Below, in pieces: positions 42,717-51,569 of a stretch of 64,000 bases of DNA. Source of the stretch: an uncultured Lachnospiraceae bacterium (lineage in GTDB: Bacteria; Bacillota; Clostridia; Lachnospirales; Lachnospiraceae); the NCBI GenBank assembly GCA_910587715.1, contig CAJUMV010000022.1, forward strand, positions 4,526 through 68,525. Reading direction: 5' to 3'. The position numbers were made by a program, and so were the translations under genes. How positions within the stretch are numbered: position 1 is the stretch's first letter; every line of letters starts with the position of its first letter. The notes below the pieces were generated by a model. It ran no database searches, had not been told where the DNA came from, and saw nothing but the letters and a program-made list of their open reading frames with translations.

Positions 42717-43598
42717 ATGCATTTTACGGGAAGGACGTGGCGTCCGCCCTACGAAGCGCATTCTGTGATTATTCAGGCGACTTCCGGCTGTACTTACCGG
42801 AAGTGCCGTTTTTGTAATTTATATCGGGACGAGTGTTTCCGTATGTCACCGATGGAGGAATTTGAGGATGATTTGGCGGAGATTAAGAGGTATCAGCCCT
42901 ACGCAAGAAGGATTTTTTGGACCGGGGCGAATCCTTTTGCCATGAGTTATGAAAATTTAAAGCTCCGCGCTTTGACGGTGCGGGATTATCTCATCAAATG
43001 CCAGAATATTGCCATGTTTGCCAGCATCAGGGATATCATGGACAAGGAGGTTTGGCAGTTAAGAAAGCTGAGGGCGATGGGGATTAACGGACTCAGTATC
43101 GGGACGGAAAGCGGAGACGATGAGACGCTTGCGCTGGCGGGCAAAGGCTATATGGCGGATGATATTCTGGAACAGTGCAGGAAACTGGACGAGGCGGGGA
43201 TTGAATATTATTTCGTCTACATGACGGGGCTTGCCGGGAAAGGCGCTGGACGGCGCAATGCGATAAACAGCGCGGAATTGTTCAGCCGTCTCAACCCGTA
43301 TTTTATTTCGGTGGATTCGCTCACGCTGTTTTCGGACACGGAGCTGTATCGGATGGCGCAGGCGGGGGCGTTTGTTCCGGCGGGGGAAAAGGAACGGTTG
43401 GAGGAATTACAGTTATTTATCCGAAACTTGCAGATTAGAACGCACCTGTTCGCAAACTCGGTCTCCAACTTTTACCCGGTCACGGCGTATCTGCCGAAGG
43501 AAAGGGAGGCGGTGGTCAGCGAACTGCAGTATGTCATAGACACGACCAGCGAGGAGGAGATGGCGGCTTACCGCAGGGAACTGAAAGGGCTGGGGTAG
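42717..43598 (+). CDS. Radical SAM protein, paralogue B
   Basis: 293 aa from ATG 42717 (MHFTGRTWRPPYEAHSV), RBS GAGGAGG. Same layout as the preceding gene: cluster motif GCTYRKCRFCNLY with CX4CX2C spacing, WTGANPFAMSYENLKL, GINGLSIGTESGDDE, YYFVYMTGLAGKGAG. The two are tandem duplicates that have diverged considerably. The pair could be isozymes or form a heterodimer. No accessory substrate peptide is visible nearby. Confidence 0.88.
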   Translation: MHFTGRTWRPPYEAHSVIIQATSGCTYRKCRFCNLYRDECFRMSPMEEFEDDLAEIKRYQPYARRIFWTGANPFAMSYENLKLRALTVRDYLIKCQNIAMFASIRDIMDKEVWQLRKLRAMGINGLSIGTESGDDETLALAGKGYMADDILEQCRKLDEAGIEYYFVYMTGLAGKGAGRRNAINSAELFSRLNPYFISVDSLTLFSDTELYRMAQAGAFVPAGEKERLEELQLFIRNLQIRTHLFANSVSNFYPVTAYLPKEREAVVSELQYVIDTTSEEEMAAYRRELKGLG

Positions 43599-43705
43599 CG
43601 GGAGAATTGTGTCTGTAATTCATATCGACGCAAGAGTTCGTATTTCTTTACGACCATTTTGTGTAAACGGCAATAATTGACGCACAATCATTCTGCAAAT
43701 ATACA

Positions 43706-43734
43706 TTGCAGGTGCCTGACAGACAATTTATAAT
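43706..43734 (+). promoter_or_regulatory. Putative cutC promoter
   Basis: TTGCAG (43706-43711), 17-bp spacer, TATAAT (43729-43734), in the 179-bp gap before cutC. A second TTGACG at 43677-43682 has no -10 at proper distance. Confidence 0.5.
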
Positions 43735-43777
43735 AGAATATATCGGGATTTCCGGGTAATAAAGGAGGGTATGGGCT

Positions 43778-44545
43778 ATGGCGAAATACATTTTGGAATG
43801 CTGCGTGGACAGCGTGGAATCCGCTCTTGCGGCGGCGGAGGGCGGGGCGGACCGTCTGGAGCTCTGCTCGGCGCTCATAATTGGCGGTATCTCGCCGGGA
43901 CTGGCGCTCTTTGAACAGGTGAGCGCCTGCTGTGCTCTGCCAATCCGGGTGCTTCTGCGGCCGCGGTTCGGGGATTTCCTGTATACAGACTATGAATTTC
44001 AGATTTTGAAAAGAGAGGTGGCGATTTTTCGGGAAGCAGGTGCAGAGGGTGTGGTAATCGGCTGTCTGGATGCGGACGGCTGCCTTCACATGGAGCAGAT
44101 GAAGGGGTTAATGGCGGAGGCGGGAGATATGAAGGTGACGCTGCACCGCGCTTTTGATGTGTGCGCTAATCCCATAGAGACATATAGGCTGGCTGGGGAA
44201 TTGGGTATTGATACGATTTTGACGTCTGGGCAGAAGAAGGAATGCCTGATGGGGATGCCGCTTTTGAAAGAGCTGGGTAAAATGCAGAAGGAGGAAATGC
44301 CGCGCATTATGGCGGGTGCGGGTGTGACGCCCGATGTGATACGGCAGTTTTGCAAGCAGACGGATATCACAAGCTATCATTTGTCCGCAAAGAAGGTAAT
44401 GGACAGTGGGATGCTGTATCGCAAGGAGGATGTGCCTATGGGGCTTCCTGTTATGGATGAGTACAGCATTTTTATGACGGACAGCGAAGTTGTGGCGGAG
44501 GCGAAGAAAGTGCTGCTGGAGCATGAAAAAGTGGAAAAATCCTAA
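43778..44545 (+). CDS. cutC: CutC family protein
   Basis: 255 aa, RBS AAAGGAGGG. TIM-barrel CutC: LECCVDSVESALAAAEGGADRLELCSALIIGGISP at the N-terminus, VLLRPRFGDFLYT, GVVIGCLDADG, VTLHRAFDVC, TILTSGQ and IMAGAGVTP. It was historically called a copper homeostasis protein; a direct copper role is doubtful, and bacterial members may act on a small metabolite. Monocistronic by spacing. Confidence 0.93.
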   Translation: MAKYILECCVDSVESALAAAEGGADRLELCSALIIGGISPGLALFEQVSACCALPIRVLLRPRFGDFLYTDYEFQILKREVAIFREAGAEGVVIGCLDADGCLHMEQMKGLMAEAGDMKVTLHRAFDVCANPIETYRLAGELGIDTILTSGQKKECLMGMPLLKELGKMQKEEMPRIMAGAGVTPDVIRQFCKQTDITSYHLSAKKVMDSGMLYRKEDVPMGLPVMDEYSIFMTDSEVVAEAKKVLLEHEKVEKS

Positions 44546-44630
44546 TCCAACTAATTCCCGCAAAATGAAACTTTCTGATTCTGTGATTCGTATTATCAGT
44601 AGATGACAGACAGAAAGGCAGAGAAGGCAG

Positions 44631-45605
44631 TTGGAGAGGACAGACTTTATATTACACACAGACAGGGTGCCCATTCTGGATGAGCGGGGCGTGCAGATTG
44701 ACGAGGCGGCGCTGCCTGAGAAAATCACACCGGTTCCACGGAGAAGGTGCGGTGTTTCTGAAAGACATATCTACTATAAGGGCGCGGGCATTATCTATCA
44801 GGGGCATTATGCGAATAAGCCGGACGGGCATGTGCTGCGGCTGTCTGAGAATCCGGTCGCTTACCAGCGTTACACAGTGATTTATCCTGAGCTGTATCAG
44901 AAATACGGCATTTTCACTTTCCTCCATCAGCCCATTTTCTCGGATTATGAGGGCGGGTGTGGGAAAAAGGAGGAGAATCTGCCCATCATGCAGAAGAAAT
45001 TTGAACGGTCGGCAATTCAGGAAATTTTGGATGTGCTGGAAACGCCGATTAAAGGGCACAGGATTTATGCCTTCCGTTTAAAGGAATTGCAGGGTTCCTA
45101 TAAAGATACGATTCATCTGATATCCTATATTCTCAGTGAAAATTTTAACAGCGCATGGGACAAAAATCTCTGGGCGGATATTATGTGCTACGGCTATGTG
45201 CGGGATTTGGCGGACTGGTTTGTCTCCGACGAACCGGCGCATAAGCTGGGCACCATTTACGCGCTGCTGCACTCGATTATGAAAGCGGACAAGTGTCTGT
45301 ATGAAGAGATTGTGCATGAAACGGTGGGACTGGAGCAAATGGGGGATATCTATTTGCCCTATGTGGCTGCCGGCATTGTGGAGCGGTATGTACCGGGCAG
45401 TCTGGGTGGGCTTTTGGAGGAAGAGCCATCCCCGGAGCTGATGGGGAAGCTGTGGGAGATGATTTACAGCGGAAAGGCGTGCTGTCACTTGGAAAAGGAG
45501 AAAGAGTGGGCGCATATCAGGGCGGATTTTATGCGGGAAATCCCAAGGCAGATGGCTATGGTGCGGCAGGATTTGATACAGAAGAAAACGATTTTTGCAG
45601 TGTGA
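44631..45605 (+). CDS. Hypothetical protein, unrecognised
   Basis: 324 aa with a TTG start at 44631, the first start after an in-frame stop at 44604; AGAAGG lies just upstream. No signal peptide or membrane helix. It is mixed alpha/beta with many aromatics (HIYYKGAGIIYQGHYAN, YQRYTVIYPELYQKYGIFTF) and a helical second half (WADIMCYGYVRDLADWFVSDEPAHKLGTIYALLHSIMK). No catalytic motif recognised. Sits alone between cutC and ybaK. Confidence 0.7.
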   Translation: MERTDFILHTDRVPILDERGVQIDEAALPEKITPVPRRRCGVSERHIYYKGAGIIYQGHYANKPDGHVLRLSENPVAYQRYTVIYPELYQKYGIFTFLHQPIFSDYEGGCGKKEENLPIMQKKFERSAIQEILDVLETPIKGHRIYAFRLKELQGSYKDTIHLISYILSENFNSAWDKNLWADIMCYGYVRDLADWFVSDEPAHKLGTIYALLHSIMKADKCLYEEIVHETVGLEQMGDIYLPYVAAGIVERYVPGSLGGLLEEEPSPELMGKLWEMIYSGKACCHLEKEKEWAHIRADFMREIPRQMAMVRQDLIQKKTIFAV

Positions 45606-45621
45606 GCGGATGACAAAGCAT

Positions 45622-45649
45622 TTGAATTTCCCGGGATTTGGGGTATAAT
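45622..45649 (+). promoter_or_regulatory. Putative ybaK promoter
   Basis: TTGAAT (45622-45627), 16-bp spacer, TATAAT (45644-45649). The in-frame ATG at 45648 falls inside this -10, supporting the later start at 45693. Confidence 0.55.
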
Positions 45650-45692
45650 GGGAAGAAGTCTGGAGAGGACAAAAATCGGGAGAAAGGCAAAA

Positions 45693-46160
45693 ATGGCGAT
45701 TGAGAGAGTAAAGACATATTTCAAACAGTATGGCATGGAGGAGAAAATCAGGGAGCTTGATGCGTCCAGCGCCACGGTGGAGCTGGCGGCACAGGCGCTT
45801 TCCTGTGAGCCAGCGCGGATTGCGAAAACGCTGTCATTCATGGTGGACGGCCACGCGCTTCTTGTGGTGGCAGCAGGGGACGTGAAGATTGATAATCACA
45901 AGTACAAGGAGCGGTTTGGCACGAAGGCGAAAATGCTGACACCGGAGGAGGCGGAGACGCTTGTGGGACATGCCGTGGGCGGCGTCTGCCCTTTTGCGGT
46001 AAATGAGGGCGTCACGGTGTATCTTGATGAGTCACTGAAACGGTTTGAGACGGTGTTTCCCGCCTGCGGCAGCTCCAACAGCGCGATTGAGCTGACGATT
46101 CCGGAATTGGAGAAGTATTCTCAGTGCGCGGGCTGGGTGGATGTAGGCAAAGGGTATTAA
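45693..46160 (+). CDS. ybaK: YbaK/EbsC-type aminoacyl-tRNA deacylase
   Basis: 155 aa from ATG 45693 (MAIERVKTYFKQYG), RBS AGAAAGG. YbaK/ProX-like editing domain: ALSCEPARIAKTLSFMVDG, VVAAGDVKIDNHKYKERFG, GHAVGGVCPFAVNEGVTVYLD, FPACGSSNSAIELTI. Such proteins hydrolyse mischarged tRNA, typically Cys-tRNA(Pro); the K in VAAGD-KID and the GGVCPF loop are the active-site elements. Followed after 10 bases by an alpha-galactosidase, probably a chance operon. Confidence 0.9.
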   Translation: MAIERVKTYFKQYGMEEKIRELDASSATVELAAQALSCEPARIAKTLSFMVDGHALLVVAAGDVKIDNHKYKERFGTKAKMLTPEEAETLVGHAVGGVCPFAVNEGVTVYLDESLKRFETVFPACGSSNSAIELTIPELEKYSQCAGWVDVGKGY

Positions 46161-46170
46161 GGAGGTGAAA

Positions 46171-48369
46171 ATGGAATATATCAGAGTACATGAAAACGGC
46201 ATTCACATCGTATTTGGCATTACTAAGAAGAAGCAGCTAAAGCTTCTTCATTTTTCAAAAAACGAATTTTGCGAAGATGATTTGTGCAAAGTGGGATCGG
46301 ACTGCAAAGCCGAGGATCAGGTGAGAAGAGAGCAGTTTATCGACGAGGCGTTCCAGCTTGTGCAGGTCAGTTTATCCGGCTACAACCGCCCTTATGAAAA
46401 GCATGGGAACAAGCATATTGTGACGGCGCCGGGGTATCTGCTCACTTATGTCGGCATGGAGGACAGCGTCAACAAAATCGGGCGCAGGCTCACTATCACG
46501 CAGGAGGACAGAGAAGTGACCCATGTCCGCGTGGAGACGGTGATGCAGTTTTACAACGGCACTTCCATTGTCCGCATGTGGAATACGGTGTTCAATGAGG
46601 GAACGGAAACACAGTGCCTGGAATATCTTTCTTCCTTCTGCTATACGGGTATCGAGAAGGAGGGGGAGCAAAATTCCGACGCCAAGATGCGGCTGCGGGT
46701 TCCTTACAACGGCTGGCAGAAGGAAATGAGCATTAAGGAGTATACTTTTGGCGACGTGGGGCTGGCACAGACACAGCCGGGGGTTTACCAGCGCACGTCG
46801 CAGGTGTTCGAGGTGACCAATACAGGGAATTGGTCTTCCAAGAAATATCTGCCTCTGGGCTATATCGAGAACAGGCAGGCGCACACAAGCCTGTTCTGGC
46901 AGATTGAGCACAACGGCTCCTGGCATTATGAAATCGGCGACCAGAACACCCATTTTTATCTCTGCGTCAGCGGTCCCACAGAGGTACAGTCCCATTGGTT
47001 TAAGAACCTTTCGCCGGGTGAAGGCTTTACCACGGTGCCGGTGGCTGTGGGGGTGGCAGAGGACAGCTTTGAGAAAGCGGTGGGCGAGCTTACCAGATAC
47101 CGCCGCCTGATTCGCAGGGCGAATAAAGATAACGAAAACCTGCCGGTGATTTTTAACGACTATATGAACTGCCTGTTTGGCGATCCCACCACAGAGAAAG
47201 AACTGCCCCTTATTGACGCGGCGGCAGCGTGTGGCTGTGAGTATTACGTGATTGATGCAGGTTGGTATGCGCCCGGCGAATGGTGGGACAGCGTGGGCGA
47301 ATGGCAGGAGTGCCGGGAGCGGTTCCCGAACGGCATCAAAGAGGTGACGGACTATATCCGCAGCAAGGGTATGGTTCCCGGCGTCTGGCTGGAGCTTGAG
47401 GTTATGGGCATCAACTGTGAGAAGGCAAAGAATGCGCCCGACGACTGGTTTTTCGTGCGCCACGGCAGGCGGGTGTTTGACAGGAGCCGGTATCAGCTTG
47501 ACTTTCGGAATCCGGCGGTGATTGCCCATGTCAACGAGGTGATTGACCGGGTGGTGAACGAGTACGGCGTAGGCTATATCAAGATGGATTACAATATCGA
47601 GCCGGGAATCGGTACGGAGCTTGGCGCAGAGAGCGTGGGACAGGGGATGCTGGAACATGAGAAGGCTTATCTTGCATGGCTGGACGACGTGTTTGTGAGG
47701 TACCCGGATTTGGTGATTGAGAATTGCTCCAGCGGCGGCTTGCGCATTGATTACGCGCTGCTTTCCCGCTACAGCATCCAGTCTACTTCCGACCAGGAAG
47801 ATTACCGCAACTACGCCACTATCACGGCGAACGCGGGCGCCGGGGTGACGCCGGAGCAGGCGGCGGTCTGGTCTTATCCGCAGCGGGCGGGCGACAAGGA
47901 GGAAGTCATTTACAACATGATAAACGCCTTGCTTGTCCGGATCCATCAGAGCGGACATCTGGCGGAGCTTTCCGCGGAACGCATGGAACTTGTCAAAGAG
48001 GGAATTGCCTGCTATAAAAGGATACGCGCGGATATCAAAAAAGCGGTGCCCTTTTATCCGCTGGATGTGACAGACAATGAGGACCTGTGGGTTTGCAGTG
48101 GTCTGCAGACGGAAGATAAGGCATATCTGGCTGTCTGGAAACGGCAGATGGAGGGGAAGAACAATGACAGGCGTTTGAAAGCAGGAACGACGTGTTCGGA
48201 AACTACATTGTCAATTCCACTTGGCAGTCTGCCCTTTGCAAAGGATGGAATTCGGGTTTCCTGCCTTTATCCGGAAAAGGAGCCGGTCAGCTTTACGATG
48301 GAAGAAAATGTGCTGACGGTTATCTTTGAAAAGCCGGTGATGGCAAGGCTGTTTTTGGTGGAAGGGTAA
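46171..48369 (+). CDS. GH36 alpha-galactosidase
   Basis: 732 aa from ATG 46171, RBS GGAGG; a GTG six bases earlier overlaps that site. N-terminal beta-supersandwich, then a TIM barrel: YYVIDAGWYAP, GVWLELEVMG, nucleophile D473 in YIKMDYN, NCSSGGLRIDYALLS, acid/base D541 in STSDQEDY. Cytoplasmic, no signal. It hydrolyses alpha-1,6-galactosides such as melibiose and raffinose family sugars, whose importer could be the operon at 1-3648. Homotetramers are typical for this length. Confidence 0.93.
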   Translation: MEYIRVHENGIHIVFGITKKKQLKLLHFSKNEFCEDDLCKVGSDCKAEDQVRREQFIDEAFQLVQVSLSGYNRPYEKHGNKHIVTAPGYLLTYVGMEDSVNKIGRRLTITQEDREVTHVRVETVMQFYNGTSIVRMWNTVFNEGTETQCLEYLSSFCYTGIEKEGEQNSDAKMRLRVPYNGWQKEMSIKEYTFGDVGLAQTQPGVYQRTSQVFEVTNTGNWSSKKYLPLGYIENRQAHTSLFWQIEHNGSWHYEIGDQNTHFYLCVSGPTEVQSHWFKNLSPGEGFTTVPVAVGVAEDSFEKAVGELTRYRRLIRRANKDNENLPVIFNDYMNCLFGDPTTEKELPLIDAAAACGCEYYVIDAGWYAPGEWWDSVGEWQECRERFPNGIKEVTDYIRSKGMVPGVWLELEVMGINCEKAKNAPDDWFFVRHGRRVFDRSRYQLDFRNPAVIAHVNEVIDRVVNEYGVGYIKMDYNIEPGIGTELGAESVGQGMLEHEKAYLAWLDDVFVRYPDLVIENCSSGGLRIDYALLSRYSIQSTSDQEDYRNYATITANAGAGVTPEQAAVWSYPQRAGDKEEVIYNMINALLVRIHQSGHLAELSAERMELVKEGIACYKRIRADIKKAVPFYPLDVTDNEDLWVCSGLQTEDKAYLAVWKRQMEGKNNDRRLKAGTTCSETTLSIPLGSLPFAKDGIRVSCLYPEKEPVSFTMEENVLTVIFEKPVMARLFLVEG

Positions 48370-48391
48370 AACCGGTGCAAAGAAAGCGGAC

Positions 48392-48926
48392 ATGACGCTG
48401 GCAGATGGTTTTACCTATCAGGATGCGTTTTATCCCTGTGAAAAATTTATGGAGGACACGGAAACTTCCGCGATGATTGTGGTAAAGGACGACGTGATCA
48501 AGTATGAGAAATACTTTTTCGGCGGTGGGGAAGGCACCCTATTTTCTTGCGATGGGAGGACTCAGTGTCAGCCTTCGGGATTACGCCCGTTTTGCAAGGC
48601 TGTATCTGAATCTGGGCAGCTACAATGGCGAGCAGATTATCGAGGAGAAATGGATTAGGGACAGTCTGGATATCAGCGAGGATTATTCGAGACCGGGTTC
48701 CAATTATGATGCCTACAATGCCATCGGGTACGGCTATCAGTGGTGGGTTCCTGAGGGGGATCAGGGTGAGTTTATGGCAATCGGTGTTTACGGACAATGG
48801 ATTTACGTCAATCCGTCTAACAGGGTGATTATCGTAAAGACAAGCGCCGACCCGGACTTTATGGAAAAAGGTTACGAATTAAAGCATGTGGAATTTTTCC
48901 GTGCAGTGGCTGACGGGATCTCGTAA
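48392..48926 (+). pseudogene. Serine hydrolase (beta-lactamase family) with core deleted
   Basis: The N-terminal part reads AMIVVKDDVIKYEKYFFGG, the usual start of class-C beta-lactamase-like hydrolases. After GEGT (about 48537) the frame shifts and joins GGLSVSLRDYARFARLYLNLGSYNGEQII, the distal part, ending FFRAVADGIS at 48926. The stretch with catalytic SxxK and YxN (normally about 150-200 residues) is missing, so this is an internal deletion plus frame change. The rest is well preserved, so the loss is probably recent. Confidence 0.8.
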
Positions 48927-48941
48927 AGGGGGAGGTTTCGC

Positions 48942-49760
48942 TCATTCGGCAATGGGGATTTCGATCTGTACGATGTAATCCTCAATCCGGTCGATGACGT
49001 TTTCATTGATGCCCATTTCATAGGAAAATCCGTGAAGTGTCAGACCCTGTTTTTCTGCATAGTCGAAGATTTCCATGTATCGCTTTGGTATTTCATTCCA
49101 GTTTCCCTTGTGGAAAGCCCGCAGGTATTTTCCGCAGGGAGGCTGGTGTAGTCCCGGCTCGTAGGCGAGAAAGGGCATCTCGATGAAAAGCCGGGAATAG
49201 TCGTCGTAGTTTCCGTTTTGCAGGCTGGAAACAGAAATCATGGAGCCGTAGGAGGCTTCGTGCAGCCGACCGAGATGGTATTTTTCCGTCTCGGCAGTGA
49301 TCAGTTCCACTTCCTCCTCAAAGGAGGTATCATTGTTCACGTCTACCGTGATCAGACAACGTTCTTTTTTTTCTATGACGCTGATTTCAGACAAATTCAT
49401 GGTGAGCAGGGTGTCCATATTCTGGCGGTGTGTGCAAAGTGAGGTGCGCACCGCCTGCAGATGGGTAATCTGCCGATCCAAGTCGGTGATTCGCTCCTCC
49501 AAAAGAGTTTTCATATTTTCAGCGGAACGGTTTTTCATAAAGTCCTGTATTTCGGGAACGGACACATCCAGTTCCCGCAGCAGCAAAATGGTTTCCAGAA
49601 CAGGGCTTTGGTGATAGGTGTAGCATCGGTAGCCGTTTTCGGAATTGATGGCAGCAGGCTTAAATAAGCCGATTTCATCATACCACATTAATGTTTTCTT
49701 ATTAATCCCGTGCATGGCTGCAAATTGACCGATGGTAAGAATGCCGCTCTTCTTATTCAT
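48942..49760 (-). CDS. MerR family regulator (BmrR-like)
   Basis: 272 aa. N-terminal MerR winged helix: LTIGQFAAMHGINKKTLMWYDEIGLFKPAAI and GYRCYTYHQSPVLETILLLRELDVSVPEI. A dimerisation coiled coil follows (about 85-120). The C-terminal GyrI-like effector domain (125-270) has YGSMISVSSLQNGNYDDYSRLFIEMPF. BmrR-type proteins bind lipophilic cations and activate a multidrug pump. The MATE pump gene is divergent and its promoter has a 19-bp spacer, matching MerR control. Confidence 0.92.
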   Translation of the reverse strand: MNKKSGILTIGQFAAMHGINKKTLMWYDEIGLFKPAAINSENGYRCYTYHQSPVLETILLLRELDVSVPEIQDFMKNRSAENMKTLLEERITDLDRQITHLQAVRTSLCTHRQNMDTLLTMNLSEISVIEKKERCLITVDVNNDTSFEEEVELITAETEKYHLGRLHEASYGSMISVSSLQNGNYDDYSRLFIEMPFLAYEPGLHQPPCGKYLRAFHKGNWNEIPKRYMEIFDYAEKQGLTLHGFSYEMGINENVIDRIEDYIVQIEIPIAE

Positions 49761-49789
49761 ATTTCCCCCATAAAGTTTTTATTTTTGTA

Positions 49790-49820
49790 TTGACCATCCA
49801 GTTACTGTACGGTTTATGAT
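49790..49820 (+). promoter_or_regulatory. MerR-type promoter of MATE gene (19-bp spacer)
   Basis: TTGACC (49790-49795) and TATGAT (49815-49820) are separated by 19 bp, two more than optimal, as in classical MerR promoters. The spacer contains an imperfect dyad ACC-N3-CAGT-T-ACTG-N3-GGT centred near 49804. The regulator is expected to untwist the spacer on effector binding. Confidence 0.75.
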
Positions 49821-49869
49821 ACTATACATGGAAACGAAATACAAGAGGAAAAAAGATGGGAGGAAGCAT

Positions 49870-51201
49870 ATGGAAAACAAAAATGTGTATGAAAAACCTG
49901 TTACCTTAAAAAATATTCTCAAATTTGCCGTGCCCACCATTGCGATGACGGTATTTACGTCCTTTTACACAATGGTGGACGGTTTGTTTGTGTCGAATTT
50001 AATCGGCACGAGCGCGCTCTCGGCGATCAATCTGACGGCGCCGGTGATTCAGCTTGTGACAGCCATCTCCACCATGCTGGCAACAGGCGGAAGCGCGGTC
50101 ATTATGAAAAAGATGGGTGAGCAGAAGGCTGACGAGGCTAAGGAGGATTTTACGTTCTTAATTATCGTGAATGTCATCGTCGGGATTATCATGTGTGCGG
50201 TTGGATATTTGGTGATAGAGCGTATTTTTGCGGGGATGAATCTCTCAGCGGATGTGGAAGGGTACTGTGTGGAATATTTAAGCCGTTATCTCGTGTTTAC
50301 GGTGCCGATTCTTCTGATGAACAACTTTACCCTTTATATGATTGCCAGTGAGAAAGCGACTCTTTCTCTCATTTGTTCCGTGACGGGCGGCGTCTTAAAT
50401 ATGGCGCTTGACTATGTGTTTATCGCTGTATTTGGCATGGGAATCAGCGGGGCGGCGATCGCGACGGGGCTTGGCTATTCCGTGACGGCGGTTGTGGGAT
50501 TGTTTGTGTTCAGCAGGAAAAATAGTCTGCTGCATTTCAAAAAGCCTGCATTTCGGTTGAAAGTCCTTGCAAGCGCGGCGACAAACGGCTGTTCGGAGAT
50601 GGCGACCGCTCTTGTCACCGGCATCATCACCATGATGTTCAACTGGACGATGCTGCATTACGTGGGTGAGGACGGCGTCGCGGCGGTTACGATCATCATG
50701 TACGTGCTGATGTTTGCGAGTTCCCTGTACACCGGCTATTCCTACGGCGTGGCGCCTATGATCAGCTACTACTACGGAGAGCAGAACCACGAAAAACTTC
50801 AAAAGCTGGTGGCGGTCAGCATGAGGGTGATCGCGGCGATTTCCCTGGTGACGGTGGCGGCCTCTTTCCTGCTGACAAAACCGCTGGTGTCCGTGTTTGC
50901 CCGCGCGGATAATCCGGTGTATGGTCTGGCGGTGACGGGAAACCGGATCTGCACCATTGCGCTTCTGTTTATCGGCTTTAATATTTTTGCCAGCGGTATG
51001 TTTACCGCCCTGTCAAACGGCGTAGTGTCGGCGGTGCTTGCTTTTTCAAGGTCGTTTGTGTTCATGCTAATTACCATGCTTGTGCTGCCTGTGATTCTGG
51101 GCGTGAACGGCATCTGGCTGGCAACGCCTGCGGCGGAGCTGATGGCGCTTGTGCTGTCTGCGTTTATGTTCTTTAAATATAAAAAGAGGTATCAGTACTA
51201 A
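49870..51201 (+). CDS. MATE family efflux transporter
   Basis: 443 aa from ATG 49870 (MENKNVYEKPVTLKNILKF) after GGGAGG; the in-frame ATG at 49816 lies in the -10 box and is excluded. Twelve membrane helices in two halves, with MATE marks KFAVPTIAMTVFTSFYTMVDGLFVS and the second-half repeat FNIFASGMFTALSNGVVSAVLAFSRSFVF. Na+- or H+-driven export of cationic drugs; induction through the divergent MerR regulator is likely. Confidence 0.93.
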   Translation: MENKNVYEKPVTLKNILKFAVPTIAMTVFTSFYTMVDGLFVSNLIGTSALSAINLTAPVIQLVTAISTMLATGGSAVIMKKMGEQKADEAKEDFTFLIIVNVIVGIIMCAVGYLVIERIFAGMNLSADVEGYCVEYLSRYLVFTVPILLMNNFTLYMIASEKATLSLICSVTGGVLNMALDYVFIAVFGMGISGAAIATGLGYSVTAVVGLFVFSRKNSLLHFKKPAFRLKVLASAATNGCSEMATALVTGIITMMFNWTMLHYVGEDGVAAVTIIMYVLMFASSLYTGYSYGVAPMISYYYGEQNHEKLQKLVAVSMRVIAAISLVTVAASFLLTKPLVSVFARADNPVYGLAVTGNRICTIALLFIGFNIFASGMFTALSNGVVSAVLAFSRSFVFMLITMLVLPVILGVNGIWLATPAAELMALVLSAFMFFKYKKRYQY

Positions 51202-51248
51202 TGCAGGAAAATAATGAGAGAGATAATGAGAGGGAGGTGAATTTTGTT

Positions 51249-51277
51249 TTTACTTATTCCGGCATGGATGATATAAT
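51249..51277 (+). promoter_or_regulatory. Putative extended -10 promoter
   Basis: TTTACT (51249-51254), 17-bp spacer, TATAAT (51272-51277) preceded by TG (51269-51270), an extended -10. It precedes the small membrane-protein gene at 51313. Confidence 0.55.
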
Positions 51278-51312
51278 ATCGGCATAGGGCAACAGGAAGG
51301 GAGAACGCGGGA

Positions 51313-51537
51313 ATGAACAAACTGTTTGGCTATGCGAACCGGTATTTGGAGAAGAGCGATTGGAGAGATATCGCCATGCTTAAGTTCTGCCTTTTTTCTA
51401 TGGGGATTTTGGCTGGAATAAGGATATCGGAAAAGAACAGGAAACAGGCAGGCTGTGTTGCGGCGGCTGTCTTTTTGGTAACCTATGTTCCACTGATGGC
51501 GAAGTTTATTTCCGTGATTTTGGAGAAGGAAAAATAA
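51313..51537 (+). CDS. Small membrane protein
   Basis: 74 aa with two hydrophobic segments (about 22-38 and 46-68). It begins with an amphipathic MNKLFGYANRYLEKSDWRDIAMLKFCLFS. Similar short proteins are common in Lachnospiraceae, sometimes auto-named phosphate ABC permease, a label not supported by its length. RBS GGGAGAACG is moderate. Function unknown. The FapA-family gene begins 32 bases downstream. Confidence 0.7.
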   Translation: MNKLFGYANRYLEKSDWRDIAMLKFCLFSMGILAGIRISEKNRKQAGCVAAAVFLVTYVPLMAKFISVILEKEK

Positions 51538-51569
51538 ATCGGGAAATTTCGGTGGGAGTGATTGGGCAT

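Noticed and set aside
46372..47958. 528-codon open frame on the minus strand
   Set aside because: It lies antisense to the GH36 alpha-galactosidase, whose motifs and ribosome site are clear. The antisense translation is rich in His/Arg/Pro with no domain, a by-product of GC-biased codons.
49816..49869. Upstream ATG start for the MATE pump
   Set aside because: This ATG is inside the -10 element of the pump promoter; the ATG at 49870 has GGGAGG at good spacing.
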